64,000 nt of DNA from Colletotrichum lupini (taxonomy: Eukaryota; Ascomycota; Sordariomycetes; Glomerellales; Glomerellaceae), in assembly GCF_023278565.1 (NCBI RefSeq), contig NC_064677.1, forward strand, positions 1,054,001 to 1,118,000. Direction: 5' to 3'. Numbering within the stretch: position 1 is the first letter of the stretch; the number at the start of each line of letters is the position of its first letter. Positions 56,051-64,000 of the stretch are shown in pieces. The position numbers and the translations under genes are program-made. A model generated the notes under the pieces. The model searched no databases, was not told the DNA's origin, and saw nothing but the letters and a program-made list of their open reading frames with translations.

Positions 56051-57599
56051 AACATGGTCTTAAAACATCGACATTAACTATAGTTAATTATTTAACTACC
56101 TTCTATTACTATAATAATATAATTATTATTCTTACTAAGTAACTTAACCCCTACGAGTTAATTAGGATTAACTAAACGGTTACTAAAGTCCTTTTAAGCC
56201 CTCTATACGTCCTAAATACTCGCAAACTTAGTATTTAGGTTTATTAATATACTCTTTTTTTTCCTAGGCTTTATATACTTAACCCTTGCTTTTAGAAATC
56301 GAATTTAGTACTAAGATATAGCTAAGTAGTAGGCTTACTTACTAAATACCTTTTTTATTTTTTTAAATAATAATCGTTAAGTAGTATTATTTAGACTAAG
56401 CTCTATAAATAGCTTTAAGTAGTCGCTAAGCTCGCTAGCTTTTTTAAGAGTTAATTAGTTAATAATAGAGGTTACTAATACCTAATTAAGTAGTTTTCTA
56501 ATATTATTAATTATCTACCTAGCTTCTATACTCCTTTTAAATAATATAACTTATATAAATAGGATTATTAAATTAAGAAGTAGCTTAGCTATATTAAGTA
56601 GCTATAGTCTAGTTACTTTTTACTTACTTCGTATATTTAATAACGTTAAACTAACTAAATAAGTAAGCTAGTAATAGCTTAAAAAATACCGCTTTCTAAT
56701 AATAATAGAATTATTTACTATATCCTTTTTACTAAGCTCCTTTTTATAATAGGATTTAATAAGACTAAAAATAGTTATATTTAACGGCTAGAGGATATAG
56801 GAGGTATATAGTAATAAGAATAATAAGTAGACGTTATTTTTATAATATTCTTATATAAATTCTATTATCGTATAACTCCTATAGCTATTTAGTACTAATA
56901 ATCGAGGCTAGTTTAGCTTACTAAGCCCCTTAATAAAGGGGGTCTTAGTTTATAATAAGAATACTTTTTTTAATTAATAGAGGGTAGTCTCGTTAGTTAT
57001 TTAGCTATTATTTATTATTATAAACTTTTAATTATTATAAGGGTTAAGTTAAAATAGAAACTATTACTATTATACTGTTTTTCTTTTATAAATAACTAGT
57101 AGTTTAATAAATCTATTATTAATAGAAATATACTTAATAATTATTATTTAGGTATACGAATTAGGCTCTTTTTTTTATATTACTATAGCCTCTACTATAC
57201 CTAAGACTAGCATATTAGCTCCCTTACTTTTTATTATATTAATCTTATTTATATTATACTTATTAGCCTATTTAATAGCGCTAATCTCTAGTATATTAAG
57301 TAATCTAAATTATAATTTAATTATATTAGTAGTAGCTTTATTAATACGTTACGAATTTATTAAACGATTTTTCTAGACCCTTATTAATAGATTCTTTTTA
57401 AAAAAAAGCGTTAATTTATCTTTTTTTAAATAGTTTAGTATCCCCCTAAGATATTAGAACTTACTTAGCGAATTTCTTAACTTATTAATAAGTTAATACG
57501 ATACTTAGGGTATACTAAATTCGAACTTATTAAGCTAATTAGTTTTCTTATTATAAAAAAAGCCTTTAGAGGTTTATAAATATTATTACCCTCGTTTAG

Positions 57600-57700
57600 T
57601 AGCTTTTTTTATAATTCCGAAGTATTAACTTAAGAACCCCGAATATAATCGAGGCTCTCCTAAGGGAGAGACCGTTTTTAATAGTATTAAGAGCTTATTA
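57600..57700 (-). pseudogene. Fossil transposase N-terminus (psq HTH)
   Basis: Minus-strand reading gives NGLSLRRAS..IFGV.K..LR, the helix-turn-helix opening of pogo/Fot1 transposases, followed by several stops. It shows the element's orientation; not functional. Confidence 0.7.
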
Positions 57701-57838
57701 AACCTTATTTTTAGTATATAATACTATTAGCTATAGATTAATAAGTATATAAAAAAAAATGTATTTAGACGATTTTTATAATTGTTATGTTAAATTAAAA
57801 ATCGTAGATAGGGTTTTTAATCGGTGGCTGGGAAGGAA

Positions 57839-57887
57839 ATTGGGGTGGGCTAAAAGGGGGGGTGGGCCAAAAGTGGGTGGTTTGACT
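57839..57887 (-). repeat. Right terminal inverted repeat, 49 bp
   Basis: Reverse complement begins AGTCAAACCACCCACTTTTG, matching the left end. It is followed by TA at 57888-57889. Confidence 0.9.
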
Positions 57888-57889
57888 TA

Positions 57890-59010
57890 TTGGGCTCCAC
57901 CATGACTCAAAACCCACTTCTTGCCCGCTCTGCTATAACTAGAGAAACAGAGGGACACGAGCATGTGAAAAGAAACTTGTGACTCTATGTTAACTAGAAC
58001 TGGGGATAGAAGATTGTTATGAACTACGCTGTTTTGACACGGCTGGCAATCACATGCTTCTCTCCTAGACCTTCGGTAGAGGGCAGTCCAAATCTGAATC
58101 ACTTCAGGAGGCCTTGGAGGCGCAGAAAACGTAGTTACGTGCAAATAAGCCGCCCAACGAGTAACCAGATTAATTTGCCCCTGTTCCGGTATTGTGAAGG
58201 TTAAGTCTGGAGTGACCCGTTCGCAAAGGCCCCGACCCGGGGTCCGGAGTGGAGCCCACGAACTGCCGAAGCGGGTCCGGTTCCATTAGTTACTGGCTAA
58301 ATCCCGTCGTCAACCCGTCGGTTGAACATTCAGTTTAATTATCCGGACGAAAACGAGAAGCTTAAAAATAAGGAGTCTTTGTGTCAGCACTGACGGCTGT
58401 GGGGGTCATCTAAGATACCTTCATTCTAGCCTAAGCCAAGCAGCCGTCAAGGAAGGGGCTTTCACGATGACAACTTCCGACCTCTCCGAAACACGACGCT
58501 AGAAATTGAGATATATCCACAATTCCCAGTCGAAGTAGCGTCCGCTGGGAAAGCATGGGCGCGCGATCCACGCATAAGTGGTTCCCCTCTAGTCTCCAGA
58601 TTTTCAGACTCCATGACGGCATTGTCAGCTATTCTTCAGCACGTCACGCGAGCCAAAGTCGGCCGTCATTAGGTTGAGTGGAGGGGCGCACGGCATTACG
58701 GAAGTCCATGATCGTGGGCCGAACCTACGAGAAGACTAATCCGAAAGTCCCATAGTTTCGCGGCTTCCCGTTCCTTTAAAGCAAAAAGTCCACAATGGAT
58801 TCCACCTCTCAGAATGCCAAGTCGGACTTTTCCCTGGTTTTGGCTTTTCTTGCTCAACTCTTCAATTGCGATGATGGTGGGCGTGAGATAGCGAGATAAA
58901 CGCGATATGACTTGTACTTACTTTAAAACCCGCGTCTGCGCTGTCGTGGAGGAGTTCCTGGAGGTGGCCGAACAGGCTCAAGCTCGCTCGACTGGTTAAC
59001 ACCTTGAGAA
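57890..59010. other. Intergenic upstream of amidohydrolase
   Basis: About 1.1 kb. A GC-rich stretch at about 58215-58290 contains CCCGACCCGGGGTCCGG, a short palindrome. No supported gene; small open frames lack domains. Confidence 0.45.
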
Positions 59011-60633
59011 ATGCCTTCCATCAGCCTAGCAGCGGCCGTCGCCGCGTTCGTCGCCCTCGCGGATGCGTCTTCAGTACTTCTTCGTGGTGGTACGATTATT
59101 GGCTTCGACGAGTCAAGCAATTCACTGAACGTCATCCGCAACGGCTCTCTTCTCATCACGGACGACCGCATCACTTCCATCTACACTTCAGATCAGCCCT
59201 TGCCGCAATCATCCAACGACACGGAAGTCATCGATGTCACGAACAAGATCATCACACCGGGCTTCGTTGACACCCACCGCCACGGTTGGCAAACAGCTTT
59301 CAGGACCATCGCCTCGAATACTTCGCTCGCGGAGTACTTCACGCGCTACGGCGAGTACGCTGCCGCTGGCCTCTTGAGTGCCGACGATGTCTACATTGGC
59401 CAGCTCGCGGGTCTCTACGAGGCCCTCAATGCCGGTGTCACGACGACGCTTGATCACGCCCATCACACTTGGTCTGATGAAACTTCGGAGGCAGGGTTGA
59501 AGGGCAGCATTGACAGCGGCGCGAGAGTCTTCTGGTCGTACGCCTTTCACAACGTCACTAACTTTACCATCTCGGAGCAGCTGGAAAACTTTAGAAGCAT
59601 AGCGACCAAAGCCGAGTTTGACGGTACTCCTACCACCTTGGGAGTGGCGTGCGACTTTTTTGGGACCGACGGTGTTCTCGCGGATATTACTGCAGTTGTC
59701 GATCTTGCTAAGTACGTCGTTTAACACAAGTTGACAGTGAAAGTCATTCTAACAGGTGGCAGAGAGTTCAACGTCTCAGTGATTACAACGCATAGTCTGC
59801 AGGGCCCTTGGGGAAGTAAGTTTTTGGCCCTAACCACACAATAGTATAGCTCTCATATTGACCACTTCATAGACACCAACAGTCCAGAGGATGTCCATGC
59901 TATCGGAGCACTCAATACCAGCATTCCGGTCGTCTTTTCGCACGCGTCATTCCTGACCTACAAGGGCGCATCACTCCTCCGCTCCACCAACCAGTATATC
60001 TCAATCACGCCAGAATCGGAGATGCATTACGGTCACACACATCCTCACAGCCACCTGATCCAAGATCAAGGCTCCCTCGGTGTTGACACTCACTTCACTT
60101 TCTCAACCGATATCCTTACGCAAGCCCGCCTATGGCTTCAGAGCACCCGCCGCCTACTCTATCAGCAAGTCCTCGCAAACTGGCGCGTACCTACCAGCAC
60201 GCCGATGACTGTCAATCAAGCCTTTCTCCTCGCTACAAGGAACGGGGGACTTGCTCTTCGCCGCCCGGATCTGGGCGTCATAACCGAAGGCGCCAAAGCC
60301 GACGTGGTTGTCTGGAATGGCGAGAGTCCCGCCCTCCTCGGCTGGGTTGACCCTGTCGCTGCTGTAATTCTACACGCTAGCGTCGCCGATGTCGAGCACG
60401 TCCTGGTGGACGGCAAATTTGTCAAGAAAGACCATAAGCTAGTGGTGCCTGACTATGAGGACGTCAAGACGCGGTTCCTGGACAGCGCAAGGAAGATCCA
60501 GCAGACTTGGAGGGATATCCCATTCTCAGCTCTCGAGGGAGAGTTTAGCAGCTCGGAAGCTCCCTATGAAGCTCCTCTATCGGTCGATGTTCTGCCCGGA
60601 GGTGAAAGTGGATACGGTACCACGTTTGTTTGA
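59011..60633 (+). CDS. Secreted amidohydrolase-superfamily protein
   Basis: Three exons (59011-59711, 59763-59815, 59873-60633) give 504 aa. The acceptor GTGGCAG at 59762 yields VVDLAKEFNVSVITTHSLQGPWG in frame; a nearer AG leads to a stop. The N-terminus MPSISLAAAVAAFVALADAS is a signal peptide, unusual because most members are cytosolic. The PF01979 fold is marked by ITPGFVDTHRHGWQ (H-x-H metal ligands), GVTTTLDHAH, the ITTHS strand, SHASFLT, THFTFSTDI (catalytic Asp region) and the composite beta-sandwich end KADVVVWNGESP. The group (ATZ/TRZ, cytosine- and melamine-deaminase-like) hydrolyses C-N or C-Cl bonds of ring compounds. Secretion suggests an extracellular or vacuolar substrate. Several N-x-S/T sites support the secretory route. 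Confidence 0.92.
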
Positions 60634-61287
60634 ATACCGGTGCCGCGGTAACAGGCTGAAAGCACATATGCCAAGCCTGTGCTCCAAAGGTTTGAGGGCG
60701 TACCTTAATAAAGCCAATGATATTAATGTAGTATTTGCGAGTTACGAAAAAACGCTTCATAAAGCTTGAGTGTATTTGATGATAATAGACAAGATGAATA
60801 AACTCTTCGCTATACCGTTCAACTCGCCTCCTGAAGTTTCAAACTTACATGTACAATACATAGTTTACTTACATTTTGGTAGGTTTGAAAGATTTGATGT
60901 TGCAATAGAGTCTATCATGAACATTCAAGCTATCTAGTCCACTTTTGAGGATCTAGAGTCGTCGGTTCCTTGATGCCGAGATGATGCGCCGGCGGGATAC
61001 CGGGCGGTTTAGATGGCGCGAGACACCTTGCCAGTCTCCACTTACATCTCCTCATCTCCGCCCGCCGCCTGTCGCGTTATCTTTTCCGGGATCATCCTAT
61101 CTGCCTGCCAAGTCGAGGGGAAGCTGGAGGCTAAGACAACTTCAACCCACAAGATACTCCATCATCAACGTTACCCAACCCATCAATAGTGTTGAACTCT
61201 CTGTCTTCCTGAGTTTCATCCCAGTCTTCGGGTGGCGCAATTGCCAAAGGTTTAGCTCCTTGCATCATAATCATTAGTGTCTCTCAA
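60634..61287. other. Intergenic between amidohydrolase and PhyH dioxygenase
   Basis: About 650 bp; small frames (60455-60769, 60981-61277) lack domains. CT-rich sequence before 61288 fits a 5' UTR. Confidence 0.45.
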
Positions 61288-62278
61288 ATGGTCCAACGAC
61301 TTCATCGAGAAGCCGGGTTGCAGGCCTTCATTAGCGCAATAGAAGAGGATGGGTGCGCTGTCATCAAAGACTTCACGAACAAGGCTTCACTTGATGCTGC
61401 GCATGAGGAAGTGCAGCCGTATCTCGATGCGTCGCTTGCGCAATCCGGAAGTACCGTTGGTGCTCTGAACGGTGGGACTGCGACTTGTACGAGGCTCGTT
61501 GGTCGAAGCAAAACTGTCCGCGAGAAGTTTTTCTCAGACTCGTTATACCAGGTGCGCTTACAACATCTTTATCGTGTTTATGAATCCATTATTGACTAAG
61601 ACCGGCTTCCACAGGACATTGCCGATCACTTCATTGGGCTTGAGACCGAACTTTGGTACGGAGATGAACCCACCATCCACAAATCCGACCCTTTGCTCTC
61701 GATCTCCATCACAATGTCCTCTCAGCCGGGAGCAAAAGCACAGAAACTACATCGCGACGACAAAAACCATCATGCGAGGCACATTAAGGCTAGTCACTAC
61801 ACAAAGGGACGCGATATGCTTCTTGGCCTATTCGTTCCGGAATGCGATACGTTTGAAGCAAACGGTGCCACCCGGATCGTTCCCGGGTCACATCTGTGGG
61901 GCGATGAAAAGCCTGACTTTGGAGAAGATGGCCAAAAAGGTGTTGAAAACGCGGAGTTGAAGAGAGGCGAGGCATTTGTGATGTTGGGCAGTTTGTACCA
62001 TGGCGCTGGACAGTATTCCCTGGAGAAGGGATGTCGAACAGTGCACATCATGTTCATGTGCAGCGGCGTTCACCGTCAAGAGGTAAGAGACTGTAGGCTT
62101 CAACCTTTACTACAAAGTACGGTTACTCACGGAAATGCAGGAGATTCCATATCTAAGCTACCCGATTGAAGATGTCAAGACATACTCAAAACTCGTGCGT
62201 GACCGTCTTGGCTGGAAGCAGTCGGAACCCAACTTGGGATGGGTTGATTTGAAGTCTCCAGAGTACCTCCTAGAATAA
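61288..62278 (+). CDS. PhyH-type (phytanoyl-CoA dioxygenase family) oxygenase
   Basis: Three exons (61288-61551, 61615-62082, 62141-62278) give 289 aa, the usual size for fungal PhyH proteins. DGCAVIKDFTNKASLD opens the fold. KLHRDDKNHH carries the H-x-D iron ligands; the distal His lies in MLGSLYHGAGQYS and the 2-oxoglutarate-binding Arg in GCRTVHIMFM. IVPGSHLWGDEKP is a family hallmark. These non-heme Fe(II)/2-oxoglutarate enzymes hydroxylate, epoxidise or rearrange natural products, as in meroterpenoid and fumitremorgin pathways. Cytosolic. It lies 0.65 kb after the amidohydrolase on the same strand. All key residues are present. Confidence 0.94.
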
Positions 62279-62679
62279 AGCTACAATAATGAGATAGTTA
62301 ATACGATATTCTAAGTCACGGGTTTACCAACCTGTATGGTCCCGGGGTGACTGCGATAACCCTAAGGGTCCAGGCTCATTTTCGGTGACACATCAAGGTA
62401 GCTAGCCGCAAGCACGAGGTTTCAGTTCCCGCGAGAAACGTCGAGAGGCAAATATTCCATGGCCTATTATGCAGTCAAAGTCTATTATGACAGCAAGCAA
62501 GACGTCTAAGATGAGCCGCTCCAGAGGACCCTTTTGACCATGTCTACAGAGGTTTTATGGAAGACTATAAAATGGGACGGTGATCGCCTTTGAGTCATGA
62601 AAACTTTTCCTCCTTCTTGCGTTTCCAATTTTCAAGCTATCCTCAGCTCGAAAGCCTAATCTTTGCCCACACTTCCAGC
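62279..62679. other. Intergenic upstream of small secreted protein
   Basis: About 400 bp, with the TATAAAA listed separately. No other gene seen. Confidence 0.45.
62566..62572 (+). promoter_or_regulatory. TATA box of the small secreted protein gene
   Basis: TATAAAA 114 bp upstream of the ATG at 62680, with a plausible 5' UTR between. Good spacing for a fungal core promoter. Confidence 0.5.
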
Positions 62680-63180
62680 ATGAAGATTCACTCACTCCTC
62701 TCCGCTGCTCTTCTCAGCGGCGTAATGGCCGCCCCAGCACCCACAGAAGACCAAACCGCAAAGATACCAGCGCGCATCTCTAGACAGACACTCTACAATA
62801 TTCGAAAGGCCTGTCCGACATGCACCATCACAGCCACCCATGTTCTCCGCAGCAACTCAGATCCAAACTGTCCCGAGATCAACGACTGTTGCAGCGCCAA
62901 GGCTCCGATAAGCTGTTACGAAGACGGCAAGTTCAACATCGCACAGAAATCTACACCAAAACGGGATCTCGAGCCGATAAGCAAAATTCAGAAGCGGCAG
63001 TGTCACCCCTGTTGCACCGATGGCGATGCTTGGCCACCGGAAAAGCGCGGACGCTGGTGGGGATGCAAGAACGTCCCGGGATTGGATTGCAGAAAGTGCA
63101 TGAGCCCCCCGGAATGGGAGTGGATTATTCCTGGGGGTGTTAATGAGAAAGAAAGGGAAGATACTGGAGACCTACCTTGA
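62680..63180 (+). CDS. Cysteine-rich small secreted protein (effector-like)
   Basis: An intronless frame of 166 aa from the ATG at 62680. An in-frame upstream extension to 62590 is rejected because 62680 gives a clean signal peptide, MKIHSLLSAALLSGVMAAPAP. The mature part has 12 Cys: C-x2-C, then C-x6-CC, a single C, C-x2-CC, and later C and C-x2-C. An even number suggests disulfides. Two Lys-Arg sites (STPKRDLEP at about 98 and KIQKRQC at about 108) are potential Kex2 cuts that would split the chain into an N-terminal six-Cys and a C-terminal six-Cys peptide. Many small secreted, cysteine-rich fungal proteins act at the host or competitor interface, but no known family is recognised. A TATA box sits at 62566. 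Confidence 0.78.
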   Translation: MKIHSLLSAALLSGVMAAPAPTEDQTAKIPARISRQTLYNIRKACPTCTITATHVLRSNSDPNCPEINDCCSAKAPISCYEDGKFNIAQKSTPKRDLEPISKIQKRQCHPCCTDGDAWPPEKRGRWWGCKNVPGLDCRKCMSPPEWEWIIPGGVNEKEREDTGDLP

Positions 63181-63974
63181 GTCCTTGAGCATTCTCGAAC
63201 TCTATCACGTCGACAAAGGCATGATGCGTCACAGCCTCGAACGCGAGACACGACCGCACTTACACTGGAAGATCAGGGGGATGAGTTCAGCACAATTTAC
63301 TTGGATAAACATTATGTGTTTCGAGACTTGGCAAGACATATCGGTAGAGAGCGCTTAGTACGCACATGGTCAAAGTCAGTAAAACTTAGTCAACTTTCTG
63401 AAGTCCTTCCCAAATTCACAAGTCAAGGTTCAAAGCAAAACATTCGGCTCGATAACAGGCGTCGGGTATATTTCAGCCCTTATGCCTTCATTGTCCAAGC
63501 AGGTTTTTCTACTCCAAATAGCTATCTTCCCTTGAATTCTGTTGTTGAATTTGTCCGAGAAAATTTCTTTTAGCGACTCCACGCCCTCTTGATGGTTGAG
63601 TGACATCTGGGCCATGAGCACCTTTGCCACAATTCAATATTTTCAGTAGTGATGAGACTTCTGCTTATTGGTCACTGTTCCAAATGAAACAGTTATGACA
63701 GTTACTCAGCATTTCTCGATGGAAAAGGTTACAGAAGTGTCCATCGAGGCCGTAGATTCGGACAATTGGGTGATCGGGAATTGACTCACTGGTTCGGCTT
63801 TTAGACGCCACACTTTCCAAAAACAGTGGGTCCGATAGCGGCGCCACAGTTTCCGGCCCCAGTCAAACTCATCGACTTCCTCAAGTTCACTACACATATC
63901 TCAGTAGCTCATCTCGTCGTATTGCGGAATACCCTAACGTCAATTAACTCAATTGAAACCAGACAACATCAAAC
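63181..63974. other. Intergenic near right window edge
   Basis: About 790 bp with no supported gene. Frames at 63301-63573 (plus) and 63665-63897 (minus) lack domains. Confidence 0.4.
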
Positions 63975-64000
63975 ATGGCACCTGCTTTGGAGTCCAGCAA
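63975..64000 (+). CDS. Possible start of a gene cut by the window edge
   Basis: ATG at 63975 in a favourable context (caaacATGGC), opening MAPALESS up to the edge. The sequence before it looks like a fungal 5' UTR. Too short to identify. Confidence 0.3.

Larger units (their letters stand above)
56002..57887 (-). mobile_element. RIP-inactivated Fot1/pogo-type (Tc1/mariner) DNA transposon
   Basis: An 1886-bp element with 49-bp terminal inverted repeats and a TA on each side (56000-56001 and 57888-57889), the target of Tc1/mariner elements. Length and TIR start (AGTCAAACCACCCACTTTT) are like Fot1-type fungal elements. The minus strand near 57.6-57.7 kb shows a decayed psq-type helix-turn-helix start of a transposase (GLSLRRAS.IFGV...LR), then stop-riddled text resembling the CENP-B-like part. 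The interior is AT-rich with TAA/TAG codons, but the TIRs stay GC-rich. No intact transposase remains. Confidence 0.88.

Noticed and set aside
58240..58290. GC-rich palindrome as structured RNA gene
   Set aside because: Only a short palindrome; no tRNA, snRNA or riboswitch consensus can be fitted.
1..64000. PKS, NRPS, classical terpene synthase or DMATS backbone gene
   Set aside because: No ketosynthase, adenylation, terpene-synthase (DDxxD/NSE) or prenyltransferase signature was seen in any frame.

Overview
The window is nuclear DNA of a filamentous ascomycete (Pezizomycotina, most likely a Sordariomycete). Genes are split by short introns of about 50-150 nt with GTRNGT donors. Several products are secreted. 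Two transposons are ruined by C-to-T/G-to-A transitions of the kind made by repeat-induced point mutation (RIP). No rRNA, tRNA or CRISPR was seen. Twenty-two gene models are proposed, one of them cut by the left edge; a possible last gene starts 26 bases before the right edge. Exon joins come from reading splice sites that keep frame and family homology; none is confirmed by transcripts.

Left arm (1-27.8 kb): a DUF2235 hydrolase cut by the window edge, a secreted GH115 alpha-glucuronidase, an intracellular-looking GH18 protein, an unassigned seven-helix membrane protein, a C2H2/fungal_trans regulator divergent from a salicylate-hydroxylase-type flavin monooxygenase, a secreted protein with two related cysteine-containing halves, an Old Yellow Enzyme, an SV2-like MFS transporter, a phenol-2-monooxygenase-type flavoprotein, and an AmdS-type amidase divergent from it.

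Middle (28.0-35.3 kb): a complete but dead chromodomain Ty3/Gypsy LTR retrotransposon on the minus strand, with two 209-bp LTRs and a 5-bp target duplication. It sits between the amidase and a NodB-fold deacetylase/imidase-like gene.

Right arm (35.6-64 kb): the NodB protein divergent from a short-chain dehydrogenase, then a P450, a medium-chain dehydrogenase, a membrane acyltransferase, a 2-oxoglutarate/Fe(II) oxygenase, a Rieske oxygenase, an unknown 201-aa protein, a 792-aa flavoprotein, a RIP-mutated Fot1/pogo-type DNA transposon (56.0-57.9 kb, 49-bp inverted repeats, TA target), a secreted amidohydrolase, a PhyH-type dioxygenase and a 12-cysteine small secreted protein.

As a whole the region is an accessory, transposon-flanked block rich in oxygenases (three flavin monooxygenases, P450, Rieske, 2OG-Fe, PhyH), C-N bond hydrolases (amidase, imidase-like, amidohydrolase) and redox enzymes, with one regulator and one transporter. 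I recognise no PKS, NRPS or classical terpene synthase. Either a catabolic set for nitrogen-containing aromatic or cyclic compounds, or tailoring genes of a pathway whose core lies outside the window, would fit; both are inferences.
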